Positions 16,260-24,440 of a stretch of 64,000 nt of DNA are shown piece by piece; the first letter of the stretch is position 1; each line of letters opens with the position of its first letter. This stretch comes from Neorhizobium vignae (GTDB lineage: Bacteria > Pseudomonadota > Alphaproteobacteria > Rhizobiales > Rhizobiaceae), in the NCBI RefSeq assembly GCF_000732195.1, contig NZ_JNNU01000011.1, positions 1 through 64,000 on the forward strand. The letters run 5' to 3'. The position numbers were made by a program, and so were the translations under genes. Under the pieces are notes generated by a model. That model searched no databases and was not told the DNA's origin. It worked only from the letters and a program-made list of their open reading frames with translations.

Positions 16260-17186
16260 TCAGCGATACCCGGTGGCGTCGGCCGGCTTGCCGGGCTCCT
16301 GCACCTCTTTCAGGTAGCGCCAGCAATCCGGCCGCGAGCCGTCGACATCGTTGAACTCATAGACCCTCGCAAGGCCGCCGCTCGACAGCGACTGGCCGTT
16401 CCAGCGTGCCCGGTCCGGATCGGCGGCAAGCGCTGCCACCGCCCGGCCGATGAAGCGCGGGGTTTCGGAAATGCAGAAATGCGGCTGAGCGACAAGCGCA
16501 TCCCGCCAGTTCTCCTCGGTCACCTTGTAGATATCGAGCATCATCTCGGAGCGCAGCCAGCCCGGCGTGATCGAGACCGAGGTGCTGCCCACCTTCTCGA
16601 GATCCTTGCCATGCGCCCAGGCCATGCGCGTCACCGCGGTTTTGGCGAGGTCGTAGAAGGGCGAGAGCCGGTAATGCTCGGCATTGTATTCCGCCGTGCC
16701 GTCGGTGACCTCGACCAGAAGGCCACCCGGCCTCTCGATCATCAGCTTCAGCGCATGATGGGCGGTGATCAGGTGGGTGTCGATGGCCAGCCGCAGCATG
16801 CGCAGGCCGTTTTCGAGGTCGTGCTCCCAGACCGGCTTGTCCCATTCGGCGAGCAGTTCGCCGCCCCAGATGTCGTTGACGAGGATATCCAGCCGGCCCT
16901 GCTCCCGGCGGATGCGCTCGATGAGCGCTGCGACATCCTCCGGGACGAGGTGATCGAGCGGGACCGCAATCCCCGTGCCGCCGGATTGCGTTACCAGCTC
17001 GGCAGTCTCCTCGATCGTCTCCGGCCGCCGGTATTCCGACTGTTTTTCCCGAGTCGTCCGTCCGGTCACATAAACCGTGGCGCCGGCCGCCCCGAGCTCG
17101 ACCGCGATACCCCGCCCGGCACCCCGCGTGGCGCCTGCCACCAGCGCGATTTTTCCCTCCAGCGGCTTTTTGTACACGTGCGACAT
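16260..17186 (-). CDS. SDR family oxidoreductase
   Basis: 308 residues with a Rossmann fold. The cofactor motif is GATRGAGRGIA (residues 18-28), followed by TGRTTR, which suggests NADP preference. The usual NNAG is replaced by NDIWGG. The catalytic Tyr-x3-Lys appears modified to FYDLAKTAV (Tyr and Lys retained as Y-D-L-A-K). The SITPGWLRSEMM segment follows. This matches the subgroup annotated as SDR proteins with long C-terminal tails. The substrate is unknown. It is divergent from a TetR regulator with a perfect palindrome between them, which suggests that the regulator controls this gene and that the substrate or a related compound is the inducer. Confidence 0.88.
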   Translation of the reverse strand: MSHVYKKPLEGKIALVAGATRGAGRGIAVELGAAGATVYVTGRTTREKQSEYRRPETIEETAELVTQSGGTGIAVPLDHLVPEDVAALIERIRREQGRLDILVNDIWGGELLAEWDKPVWEHDLENGLRMLRLAIDTHLITAHHALKLMIERPGGLLVEVTDGTAEYNAEHYRLSPFYDLAKTAVTRMAWAHGKDLEKVGSTSVSITPGWLRSEMMLDIYKVTEENWRDALVAQPHFCISETPRFIGRAVAALAADPDRARWNGQSLSSGGLARVYEFNDVDGSRPDCWRYLKEVQEPGKPADATGYR

Positions 17187-17246
17187 GACTGCTCCTTCCC
17201 TTCCGGTTCCGTATGGTTAGAACTGGCTTTCCAAATCAGGGCAATA

Positions 17247-17268
17247 TATAAACGTTTATTCGTTTATA
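17247..17268. promoter_or_regulatory. Probable TetR operator
   Basis: Perfect 8-bp inverted repeat TATAAACG-N6-CGTTTATA, 14 bp upstream of the tetR-family start and 60 bp upstream of the SDR start. It stands out as AT-rich in GC-rich DNA and lies where a regulator could control both divergent genes. Confidence 0.7.
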
Positions 17269-17282
17269 ATTCGAGAGGCAAG

Positions 17283-17849
17283 ATGGCACGACCGAAAACC
17301 ATGCCGGACAGGGACGTATTGGCGGCGGCACTGAAGGTGATGCACGAAAAAGGCCCGGAGGCGCTGACTTTCGCCTCGCTCGCCACAGCCTGCGGCCTTT
17401 CCGGCTCGACGCTGGTGCAGCGCTTCAGGAACAAGGAAGAACTTGCCCGCGCCGCGCTGCTGTTTGCCTGGGACGATCTGGATGCCAAGACGGAAACGGC
17501 GATCGCCGCCGCGCCGAAAACGCCTCAAGGTGCGGTGGACATCCTCGTTGCGCTTTCCGGTGACTATGGCGGCATCGAAGCCTATGCCGAAGGCCTGCTG
17601 ATGCTGCGCGAGGATTTTCGCGATCCGCGCCTGCGCGCCCGCGGCAGCGCCTGGGGCGGGGTCATCTCCGCTGCGATCACCGCCTGTTTTGCATCCACTC
17701 CCGGTACGCCGGACAATATCGGCATGCTGATGGCCTCGCAGTGGCAGGGCTGCCTTCTCTGGTGGGGGTTCGATCCCAAGGGACCGATCGAAGCGCATGT
17801 GCGCAGAAGCCTGGAAGCGTTCGTGGCAGCTGTGCTGCCCGGAGAATAG
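17283..17849 (+). CDS. TetR family transcriptional regulator
   Basis: 188 residues from ATG 17283 with GAGAGG upstream. The N-terminal helix-turn-helix spans about residues 10-55 (ALKVMHEKGPEALTFASLAT, then SGSTLVQRFRNKEELARAA). The C-terminal ligand/dimer domain (60-185) includes MASQWQGCLLWW. It resembles small TetR proteins that repress a neighbouring oxidoreductase gene. The palindrome at 17247-17268 is its likely binding site, giving autorepression and control of the SDR gene. A bidirectional terminator follows directly. Confidence 0.9.
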   Translation: MARPKTMPDRDVLAAALKVMHEKGPEALTFASLATACGLSGSTLVQRFRNKEELARAALLFAWDDLDAKTETAIAAAPKTPQGAVDILVALSGDYGGIEAYAEGLLMLREDFRDPRLRARGSAWGGVISAAITACFASTPGTPDNIGMLMASQWQGCLLWWGFDPKGPIEAHVRRSLEAFVAAVLPGE

Positions 17850-17850
17850 A

Positions 17851-17874
17851 AAAGGCCCGGATTGCCGGGCCTTT
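17851..17874. terminator. Bidirectional terminator
   Basis: 10-bp perfect stem AAAGGCCCGG / CCGGGCCTTT with a 4-nt loop between the convergent tetR-type gene and the DMT transporter gene. A and T flanks on both sides allow use from either strand. Confidence 0.85.
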
Positions 17875-17902
17875 CGTCAACCTTCCGGCTCGGCCTCCCG
17901 GT

Positions 17903-18865
17903 TCAGGCGACCCTGCCGCTGCGCCGCGGCCGAAGGACAGCGGCCAGCCTGCGGCAGGCCATCAACAGAACTTCCGTCTTCAGCGACACGATCGCGACAC
18001 CGGCAAGCACGATCGCGGTGGCGATGATCTCTCTCACGCTGACGGGTTCGCCCAGCAGGACAAAACCGAGGATAATCGTCCAGGGCGGCAGGAAATAGCC
18101 GTTCATCGAACCGATCGTCGGACCCGCCTTCTTGAGGATGTTCATGTAGAGAACGATCGGCAGGGCGGTTCCGAACACGCCGAGGACGAGAAGCAGCGGC
18201 AGGTTGTCGAGTGCCGGAGAGAAGGCCGAAAGACCGCCGAGATAGATCATCACCGCGAAGGTCGGCAGGCCGGAAAACAGCTGCTGTCCCAGCGCCAGCC
18301 GGACCGGTTGAGCACCTGGAATGCCGCGAACATAAAGATTGCCGAGCGCATAGCTGACCGCGACGACAGCCACGGCGCCGACGCCGCGAAGGCTGACGTT
18401 GTCGGCGCCGAGCGCTGCCGGGCCGATCAACAGGACCATGCCGCCGAAGCCGGTTGCAAGCCCGAGCGCCACTTTCGGCGTCAGCCGCTCGCTCGCAAAC
18501 AGCGCCTGCGCCAGAACCGCGACGACGAGCGGCGTGGAGGCCTGGATCATCGATGTCAGGCCCGCCGAGATTTCCGTCAGCGCATAGGCCGTCAGGCTGT
18601 TCGGCACGACGCCTTGCAGGAAACCGAGGACGACCCAGTCGCGCAATTCCCGCCCGCGCGGGAGAATGTTGTGGCCGGAGACGACCATCCAGATGGCGAT
18701 CAGGCTGCCGCCCATCAACCCTCTCACCGCCGTCAGGGCGAGCGGAGAGAGCGCGGTGCCCGCCAGCTTCAGCAGGATGAAGGCGGCTCCCCACAGGAAG
18801 GAACAGGCAAGCATCTGCACGATCAGCGGGATTTCGAAGGGCTTCCTTGCGGCGATCGAAGGCAT
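17903..18865 (-). CDS. EamA/DMT family transporter
   Basis: 320 residues with ten predicted membrane helices arranged as two EamA repeats of five (about 15-145 and 160-295). The conserved block LPIVLYMNILKKAGPTIGSM occurs in the second repeat, and GEPVSVREIIATAIVLAGVA near the end. Such inner-membrane proteins export metabolites or drugs. The gene is divergent from a MarR regulator with two matching palindromes in between, so it is probably the regulator's target. A second DMT gene lies beyond the regulator. The C-terminal ~25 residues are basic and cytoplasmic. Confidence 0.88.
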   Translation of the reverse strand: MPSIAARKPFEIPLIVQMLACSFLWGAAFILLKLAGTALSPLALTAVRGLMGGSLIAIWMVVSGHNILPRGRELRDWVVLGFLQGVVPNSLTAYALTEISAGLTSMIQASTPLVVAVLAQALFASERLTPKVALGLATGFGGMVLLIGPAALGADNVSLRGVGAVAVVAVSYALGNLYVRGIPGAQPVRLALGQQLFSGLPTFAVMIYLGGLSAFSPALDNLPLLLVLGVFGTALPIVLYMNILKKAGPTIGSMNGYFLPPWTIILGFVLLGEPVSVREIIATAIVLAGVAIVSLKTEVLLMACRRLAAVLRPRRSGRVA

Positions 18866-18884
18866 GGTCGGTTCCTCACCTATT

Positions 18885-18902
18885 TATCTTCATGTGAAGA
18901 TA
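18885..18902. promoter_or_regulatory. MarR operator, site 1
   Basis: Perfect 18-bp palindrome TATCTTCATG TGAAGATA, 20 bp upstream of the DMT transporter start. It is the first of two similar sites whose centres are 31 bp apart, i.e. about three helical turns. Confidence 0.75.
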
Positions 18903-18915
18903 TTTGCTCCCAATT

Positions 18916-18933
18916 TATCTTCATGTCAAGATA
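18916..18933. promoter_or_regulatory. MarR operator, site 2
   Basis: TATCTTCATG TCAAGATA, one base off the perfect palindrome at 18885-18902, 24 bp upstream of the marR-type start. The two sites together cover the divergent promoters. Confidence 0.75.
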
Positions 18934-18957
18934 GTTTTATCGAGACGGAGAATCGGA

Positions 18958-19503
18958 ATGGCGCGAGAGCGAAGAACGCAGGATCACATCGACCGGGCGC
19001 GGGCCCAGTGGGCCAAACAATTGCCGGATCTCGACACGGGACCGATGGACATTCTCGGCCGCATCTACCGCCTGTCGCGGCTGGTCACGCCGTCGATCGA
19101 GGCGACATTCGCGTCGTTCCAGCTGGATCGCGGGGAATTCGATGTGGTCGGGACCCTGCTGCGCTCCGGGCCGCCCCATCGGCTGACGCCGACGGAACTC
19201 TACCGGTCGCTGATGATCGCCTCCGGCAGCCTCACCCACCGGCTGGGCCGGCTGGAAAAGGCCGGACTGATCAAGCGCGTCCCGTCCGACCGCGACGGTC
19301 GCAGCCTTGCGGTGCAGCTGACGGACGAAGGCATCGGCAGAGCAGAGGCCGCGTTCCGGCAGGACATGGCGAGCGAGGCTGAAGCGATCGCGGGCTTCGA
19401 TCCGGAGAAGAAGGCACAGCTTGCCGACCTGCTGCGGGAACTGAGCCTCGCCGTCGAGGCTCATCTTTCACGACAGGGACCGCCGGAGCCGACGCAGGAT
19501 TGA
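18958..19503 (+). CDS. MarR family transcriptional regulator
   Basis: 181 residues from ATG 18958 (ACGGAG upstream). The winged-helix core spans residues ~60-130: LTPTELYRSLMIASGSLTHR as the recognition helix region, then LIKRVPSDRDGRSLAVQLTDEG, the wing with the family Asp-Arg motif (DRDGR). It is longer at the N-terminus than typical MarR, like the MarR proteins that control DMT exporters. Two palindromes upstream (18885-18933) point to autorepression and repression of the divergent DMT gene; the ligand is unknown. Confidence 0.93.
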   Translation: MARERRTQDHIDRARAQWAKQLPDLDTGPMDILGRIYRLSRLVTPSIEATFASFQLDRGEFDVVGTLLRSGPPHRLTPTELYRSLMIASGSLTHRLGRLEKAGLIKRVPSDRDGRSLAVQLTDEGIGRAEAAFRQDMASEAEAIAGFDPEKKAQLADLLRELSLAVEAHLSRQGPPEPTQD

Positions 19504-19515
19504 CGGGAGGCGGGA

Positions 19516-20418
19516 TTACACGGACGCCAGTTTCCTCCGCGTCGGCAAGGTCATGGCGGCAACACCCGCGACGACGCAGACGAGGCCGGCCCATGCGCCG
19601 GGATGCAGGCTTTCGCCGAGAAAAACGACGCCGATCGCCACCCCGACAGGCACCCGCAGATAGGCCTGCGACGTCGCGCCCACCGAGCCGAGCGTCTGCA
19701 TCAGCCGGAAATAGATGACGAAGGCGAGTGCCGTGGAGAAGACCGAGAGCGCCACCAGCGCGAGGATCGATTCCAGCGAAGGGGCAAGCGTCCAGGGCTT
19801 GTCGAGGATCAGGCTTGCCGGAACCAGCAGCGCGGCGCCGCAGACGAGCGAGCCCGCCGCCGGCATGATCGGATCGAGGCCCTTGAAGTTCCTGCCGAAG
19901 ATCGCAGCACCCGCATAACACACCGTCGCCAGCACGATCGCCAGCTGCGGCACCAGTCTCTCTCCGAGTCCCGACAGCGCTTCGACGCCAATCACCATGC
20001 AGATGCCGACAAGTCCCGCGCCGACGCCGAACAGTTTTCGCACCGTCACCGGCTCGTGGCGGGTGATCAATGCCGTGATCAGGAAGGCGAAGATCGGCGT
20101 TGTGGAGTTGAGGATCGCCGCAAGCCCGGCATCGGTCGCCTGTTCCGCCCAGGCGATCAGCGTGAAGGGAACGGCGCTGTTCAGGCAGGCCTGGAACAGG
20201 AAGCGGGCCCAGGTGCCGCCATCGCGCGGGAGTTTCAGGCCGCGCCAGCGGATGACGGCGAGCAGCACCGTTCCGGCGATCAGCGTCCGCAGCGCGATCA
20301 GGGTCACCGGCGGAATGGTCCCGACGCCGATCTTGATGAACGTGTAGGAGGCGCCCCAGAGCGTGGAGAGCACCAGGAGCAGCGCCAGTTCCCTGGTCAG
20401 GTTCGGTGTGTTGGGCAT
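19516..20418 (-). CDS. EamA/DMT family transporter
   Basis: 300 residues from ATG 20418 (family N-terminus MPNTPNLTRELALLLVLSTLWGASYT); upstream extension lacks coding character. Ten membrane helices in two EamA domains, with the typical TPIFAFLITALI and LRVPVGVAIGVVFLGE segments. It is convergent with the MarR gene and may be part of the same exporter locus, although no shared operator is seen at its start. The cargo is unknown (amino acids or drugs are common for the family). Confidence 0.88.
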   Translation of the reverse strand: MPNTPNLTRELALLLVLSTLWGASYTFIKIGVGTIPPVTLIALRTLIAGTVLLAVIRWRGLKLPRDGGTWARFLFQACLNSAVPFTLIAWAEQATDAGLAAILNSTTPIFAFLITALITRHEPVTVRKLFGVGAGLVGICMVIGVEALSGLGERLVPQLAIVLATVCYAGAAIFGRNFKGLDPIMPAAGSLVCGAALLVPASLILDKPWTLAPSLESILALVALSVFSTALAFVIYFRLMQTLGSVGATSQAYLRVPVGVAIGVVFLGESLHPGAWAGLVCVVAGVAAMTLPTRRKLASV

Positions 20419-20593
20419 GCTGTCGGCCTGGCTGTTGGCGTTTCGATGCGGGTGTTCTAGGTCAAGGCGGAAGGCGAATGCTTCGGTGCCGATCGAAGTG
20501 TTCCGGACTTCAGTGCTCCAGAGGTTGTGCTGAGCGCACTTGCGGGCGGGCACCGCCTGTTGCAATGATGCAGGTTCATTCAAGGAACAAGAT

Positions 20594-21226
20594 ATGCCCT
20601 CCACCGAGCTGTTTCTCGCCTTCCTCGCCACCACTGCGGTGTTTGCCTATATCCCTGGCCCGGCCATGCTTTATGCCGCGGCCCAGACGCTGGCGCGCGG
20701 GCGGTGGTCGGGGCTGATGGCCTCGCTCGGCATCCATATCGGCGGTTATGCGCATGTGTTTGCCGCTGCTGCCGGACTTTCGGTGCTGTTCCATGCGGTG
20801 CCGATGCTCTACCTGGCGGTGAAGCTGGCGGGTGCGGCCTATCTCGTCTGGCTCGGCATCTCGCTGTTTCGAGCCAAGGCGGCGGGCGATGCCGAACTTC
20901 CGGAGATCACCCAGAAATCCGGCCGGCGGGCGTTTTTCGAAAGCATCACGGTGGAAGTGCTGAACCCGAAGACGGCGATCTTCTTCCTCGCCTTCCTGCC
21001 GCAGTTCATCGATGCCTCGGCCGCCTTCCCCATCTGGCTGCAGTTCGTCATCCTCGGCACGATCGTCAACCTGATGTTCTCCTCGGCCGATATCGTCTGC
21101 GTGTTCCTCGCCGGCGCGGTGATCAGCCGGCTGAAGCGTTCGAGCGGGGCGCAAAGGCTGATGCAGCGGGCGGGCGGAGCGCTGCTGGTCGGGCTCGGCG
21201 CGCATCTCGCGCTGCAGCGGAGTTAG
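20594..21226 (+). CDS. LysE/RhtB family exporter
   Basis: 210 residues from ATG 20594 (AAGGAAC 8 nt upstream). Six hydrophobic helices with the family motif FAYIPGPAMLYAAAQTLARG at about residues 14-33, equivalent to the GPNxxxV region, and the NPKTAIFFLAFLPQF block. It is an inner-membrane exporter of amino acids or homoserine-lactone-like compounds. Its stop is immediately adjacent to the stop of the hypothetical gene on the other strand. Confidence 0.9.
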   Translation: MPSTELFLAFLATTAVFAYIPGPAMLYAAAQTLARGRWSGLMASLGIHIGGYAHVFAAAAGLSVLFHAVPMLYLAVKLAGAAYLVWLGISLFRAKAAGDAELPEITQKSGRRAFFESITVEVLNPKTAIFFLAFLPQFIDASAAFPIWLQFVILGTIVNLMFSSADIVCVFLAGAVISRLKRSSGAQRLMQRAGGALLVGLGAHLALQRS

Positions 21227-21526
21227 TCAGTCCATTTCCGACCGGGCCGTTCGTGCCGCATTCTTCCGACGCTCCTGCCCAGCCGCATAGCGGTTCATGT
21301 CGGCCAATGCTTCCAGGAAAGCCAACCTGATTTCAGACTGGCTGAACCCTTGATCCCAAAATTCGGTCATTAAAGTGTTGACGACATTGCCCAGAGCCGC
21401 TTCCGAGACGGAGACGTTCATTTCCCGCAGTTGATGGCATCTTAGCGCGAGGGCAGCGGCGAGATCGTGCGCGCCGAACAGTGCCCGCTCCTCGTCAGTT
21501 AGGTCATCTTGCGCCTCAGTCGTCAT
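21227..21526 (-). CDS. Hypothetical acidic protein
   Basis: 99 residues from ATG 21526 (CTGAGGCGG upstream). Mostly helical and acidic, with DDLTDEERALFGAHDLAAAL at the N-terminus and a basic C-terminal tail (QERRKNAARTARSEMD). Composition and codon use match real genes rather than a shadow. No family recognised. The stop abuts the lysE-type stop with no gap. Confidence 0.65.
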   Translation of the reverse strand: MTTEAQDDLTDEERALFGAHDLAAALALRCHQLREMNVSVSEAALGNVVNTLMTEFWDQGFSQSEIRLAFLEALADMNRYAAGQERRKNAARTARSEMD

Positions 21527-21612
21527 GTTCCGCCTCAGGCGCCGCGCGTTCAGGGTGCTGAACTTAGAGGCGGCCAGCGGGTCAGGCAAGCCAGAACAAT
21601 GCTCCGACCATC

Positions 21613-22116
21613 TCACCCCGTAACCTTCAGCTCCATGCAGGTCAGATCCAGCCAGCGGCCGAACTTGGTGCCCACTTCGGAAAACGTGCCGGCGGTGCGG
21701 AAGCCGAGCCTCTCGTGAAGGCCGATCGAAGCAGTATTTCCAGCCTCGATGCAGGCGACCATGACGTGGATACCGTTGGAGGCGGCGCGGGTAATCAGCT
21801 CCTGCATCAGCAGCCGGCCGATGCCGCGGCCGCGGAAATCGCGGTGCACGTAGACGGAGTGCTCGACCGTGTGGCGGAAACCGTCGAAGGCGCGCCAGTC
21901 GCCGTAGGAGGCGTAGCCGGCGACCTTGCCGTCGACATCCGCCACGAGGACGGGAAAGCCTCGTGCCTTGCGGGCGGCGAACCATTCCTTGCGGTTCTGC
22001 AGGTCGACGAGGACCTCGTTCCAGATCGCCGTCGTGTTGGCGACCGCGTCGTTGTAGATCTCCATGATGACGGGGAGATCGGCTTCGGTGGCATCGCGCA
22101 CGAGCGGCTGGGTCAT
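21613..22116 (-). CDS. GNAT acetyltransferase, phosphinothricin type
   Basis: 167 residues from ATG 22116. The GNAT fold shows the acetyl-CoA pocket motif RDFRGRGIGRLLMQELI (Q/R-x2-G-x-G/A). The features YNDAVANTTAIWNE, HSVYVHRDFRGRGIG and FSEVGTKFGRWLDLTCMEL are those of phosphinothricin/methionine-derivative N-acetyltransferases. Such enzymes acetylate phosphinothricin, methionine sulfoximine or similar amino acids; in most soil bacteria the real substrate is unproven. Single gene. Confidence 0.88.
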   Translation of the reverse strand: MTQPLVRDATEADLPVIMEIYNDAVANTTAIWNEVLVDLQNRKEWFAARKARGFPVLVADVDGKVAGYASYGDWRAFDGFRHTVEHSVYVHRDFRGRGIGRLLMQELITRAASNGIHVMVACIEAGNTASIGLHERLGFRTAGTFSEVGTKFGRWLDLTCMELKVTG

Positions 22117-22236
22117 CTTGTTTTGTCCATCATGGTGCAATTTCGTCCACTATAGCAGACGCGCGAGCGGCGAGTCCAGAATTGTTGGCGTCCGGCTCTT
22201 CTGATAGCTTTATCGGCATTCATGCGGGAGGGTGGA

Positions 22237-22713
22237 ATGCGGTATTTCCTGATAGCTCTGGCATGGCTGATCGCCGTACCCGCGGCTTCCGCCGCCGAAT
22301 GGCAGACCTACATCAATGCCCGCTTCGGCTACCGTGTCGAGGTGCCGCCCGGGTTCAAGACGGCACGGGCGCCCGACAATGATGATGGCCGAACGTTTAC
22401 CGGTCCCAATGGCGACCGCATTCTCGTCTTCGGCACCAACCTTCTCGACACCGCCTTCGAGGGCGAGGCCTCGAACCGCATCGCACAGGCAATGGACGAC
22501 GGCTGGCAGATTTCCTATTCGCGGGTCGAGGCGGATTGGGCGAGCTATTCGGGCGCCAAAGGCGGCCGCATTCTCTATGTGCGCGGCGTGCGGCTCTGCG
22601 ACGAAGCGGCGGCGTTCGTGATGCTCGAATATCGCGGCCGAGACCTCAAGGCTTATGACGCGATCGTCAAGCGGATGGTCGCGAGCCTGAAACCGGTCGG
22701 CTGCGCCCGCTAG
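22237..22713 (+). CDS. Secreted protein of unknown function
   Basis: 158 residues from ATG 22237 with GGGAGGGTGGA upstream. A signal peptide (MRYFLIALAWLIAVPAASAA) is cleaved near residue 20. The mature protein begins EWQTYINARFGYRVEVPPGF, a pattern of small periplasmic proteins in rhizobia that often have a following GPNGDRI strand. Two cysteines (RLCDE and VGCAR) may pair. Function unknown. Confidence 0.8.
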   Translation: MRYFLIALAWLIAVPAASAAEWQTYINARFGYRVEVPPGFKTARAPDNDDGRTFTGPNGDRILVFGTNLLDTAFEGEASNRIAQAMDDGWQISYSRVEADWASYSGAKGGRILYVRGVRLCDEAAAFVMLEYRGRDLKAYDAIVKRMVASLKPVGCAR

Positions 22714-22734
22714 GCTCCGAGTGGCCCGCGACGG

Positions 22735-23400
22735 TCAGAAGCCGCCGGAAAGGCTGAAGCAGGTGATGACCGCGCCGTAATGGACGGCGGCGGCCGCGAC
22801 CACGAAACCGTGCCAGATGGCGTTTTGGAAACGCAGCCGCTCCCAGACGTGGAAGATCACGCCCAGCGAATAGATGAAGCCGCCGATGAGGATCAGCCAG
22901 ATGGTGACGGCGGGCAGATATTGCGAGATCGATCCGGCCACCATCACGCCGCTCCAGCCCATGGCGAGATAAAGCAGGATCGTCAGCTTGTCGTAACGGC
23001 CGGGAAACAGGCATTTCAGCGTGATGCCGAAAATGGCGGTCGCCCAGATCGCCAGAAGCATGCCGAAAATCCAGGGATCATGCGCGCCGCGCTGCAGGAA
23101 GGGCGTATAGGTCGCCGCGATCAGGATGAAGATCGCCGAATGGTCGAGCCGCCGCAACACCCATTTGGTGCGCGAATGCGGCCAGATATTGTAGGTGAAG
23201 GAAATCGACAGGCAGATGATCAGGCCGAGGCCGTAGATCCAGGCCGCGGCGATCTCGCCGTAGCTCGACCAGACGGTGGCGTAGAAGATCAGTGCGGTGG
23301 CGCCGACCAGCGCGAACACGATACCGATGCCGTGGATGATGCCATCCGCGACGATCTCGTGAAAATCGTATTTCCGCCCGAAGTTGAAGAACTCGCTCAT
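22735..23400 (-). CDS. Hemolysin III / PAQR family membrane protein
   Basis: 221 residues with seven membrane helices. It belongs to the hemolysin III (YqfA/TrhA, PAQR-like) family. The putative metal-site residues are visible: the early H in DGIIHGIG, the central LRRLDHSAIFILIAATYTP (conserved D-H-S) and the C-terminal FHVWERLRFQNAIWHGFVV (two His). In other bacteria relatives affect membrane lipid homeostasis rather than hemolysis. Convergent with the upstream secreted-protein gene; 84 bp from the traR-type gene on the same strand. Confidence 0.88.
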   Translation of the reverse strand: MSEFFNFGRKYDFHEIVADGIIHGIGIVFALVGATALIFYATVWSSYGEIAAAWIYGLGLIICLSISFTYNIWPHSRTKWVLRRLDHSAIFILIAATYTPFLQRGAHDPWIFGMLLAIWATAIFGITLKCLFPGRYDKLTILLYLAMGWSGVMVAGSISQYLPAVTIWLILIGGFIYSLGVIFHVWERLRFQNAIWHGFVVAAAAVHYGAVITCFSLSGGF

Positions 23401-23484
23401 CCGACCTTTCCGTTTCCCCTACGAAGAATGAGCATGACAAGGGCGGAAGGCAAGAGTGAGGGGATTCACATTCCGTTTCCCGCG

Positions 23485-23817
23485 TTAAACTTCGCCGGCC
23501 ACCTCGCCGGCGCAGGTCTGGCAAAGCGGCGTGTGCGGCACGGTATCCAGGCGTTTTTCGGCGATCGGCTGGCCGCATCGGGTGCAGATGCCGAACGTGC
23601 CGGCGGCGATGCGGCCCAGTGCCGCATCGATCGCCGCAAGCTCCCGTTCGCCGGTTTCGCCGAGTTCTTCCAGCACCTCGTCATTGTTGCGTTCGACGGC
23701 GCGGTCGTCGTCGTCCGGATTGCGGGGCGTGACGAAATCCTGTTCGATGCGGTTCAGGCGGTTTTCCAGTTCCGCCTTCCTCGCCCTCAGGACACTGTTA
23801 TATCTTGCGGTATCCAT
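23485..23817 (-). CDS. DksA/TraR family zinc-finger protein
   Basis: 110 residues. An N-terminal coiled-coil-like helix (about 1-70, rich in Glu/Arg) is followed by a C4 zinc finger at residues ~77-101: CTRCGQPI ... PLCQTC. It is shorter than DksA and lacks DksA's first globular region, matching TraR-like proteins that bind the RNA polymerase secondary channel. Only 14 bp separate it from the UspA gene upstream on the same strand, so it is probably co-transcribed and may be part of the same low-oxygen or stress response. Confidence 0.87.
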   Translation of the reverse strand: MDTARYNSVLRARKAELENRLNRIEQDFVTPRNPDDDDRAVERNNDEVLEELGETGERELAAIDAALGRIAAGTFGICTRCGQPIAEKRLDTVPHTPLCQTCAGEVAGEV

Positions 23818-23831
23818 GGTTCCGTTCCTTT

Positions 23832-24242
23832 TCAGCGGTCGACGAGGACCGAACAGGTGGCGTGGCGCACGATACGGTCGGCGGTAGCGCCGATCAGATA
23901 GTTCGACAGGTCCGGGATATGCGAGGCGACGATGATCAGATCGGCGCCCTGCTCTTCCGAAGCGGCCAGGATTTCGCGCGCCGGCGCGCCCTGGCGGATT
24001 TCAATATCGGCCTCGATTCCGACCTTTTGGCGAAGTTCGATGAGTTGCGTTTCAGCATCCTTACGGGCAGCCACGATCAGATCGACGGCCAGGTCGGAGA
24101 CGAGATAACCGGGCATGTCCTCGACAACGTTGACGACGAGGATCGTGCCGTCGCCATCCAGCAGGTTCGATGCGGTGCGCAGGATGCGCTCGCCCTTCTC
24201 CAGAGCGGAAACGTCTACCGCGACGATGATCTTCTTGTACAT
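23832..24242 (-). CDS. Universal stress protein, UspA family
   Basis: 136 residues from ATG 24242, with AAAGGAGATC 4-6 nt upstream; the long frame upstream is antisense to the VOC gene. The fold elements are KKIIVAVDVS at the N-terminus and the ATP-binding-type motif GADLIIVASHIPDLSNYLIGATADRIVRHATCSVLV (G-x2-G-x9-G-S/T region modified to IPDLSNYLIGATAD). Rhizobial UspA proteins are often induced at low oxygen. An anaerobox lies 55 bp upstream and the traR-type gene follows as a likely operon partner. Confidence 0.92.
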   Translation of the reverse strand: MYKKIIVAVDVSALEKGERILRTASNLLDGDGTILVVNVVEDMPGYLVSDLAVDLIVAARKDAETQLIELRQKVGIEADIEIRQGAPAREILAASEEQGADLIIVASHIPDLSNYLIGATADRIVRHATCSVLVDR

Positions 24243-24296
24243 GCGATCTCCTTTTATGCTGTTCGCCTGTCGTAGATTCGCATGTTTCGAGCTGCC

Positions 24297-24310
24297 TTGA
24301 CCAAGGTCAA
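24297..24310 (-). promoter_or_regulatory. FixK/FNR-type anaerobox upstream of uspA
   Basis: TTGACCAAGGTCAA fits the consensus TTGAY-N4-RTCAA and is a perfect inverted repeat (extended to CTTGACC-AA-GGTCAAG, 24296-24311). Its centre is 61 bp from the uspA start codon, leaving a normal 20-nt leader if the box is at -41.5. Confidence 0.75.
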
Positions 24311-24440
24311 GCACCCCTCGATTGTCTACAATTTGGAGACGATCAATCGCCATTTTGCGCCCTATCGTGAACGATGAGCATGGACCATATAGATTGCAAC
24401 AGGGCGTTTCGATCCGCCCGACGCCCGAAAGGAATTCGAT

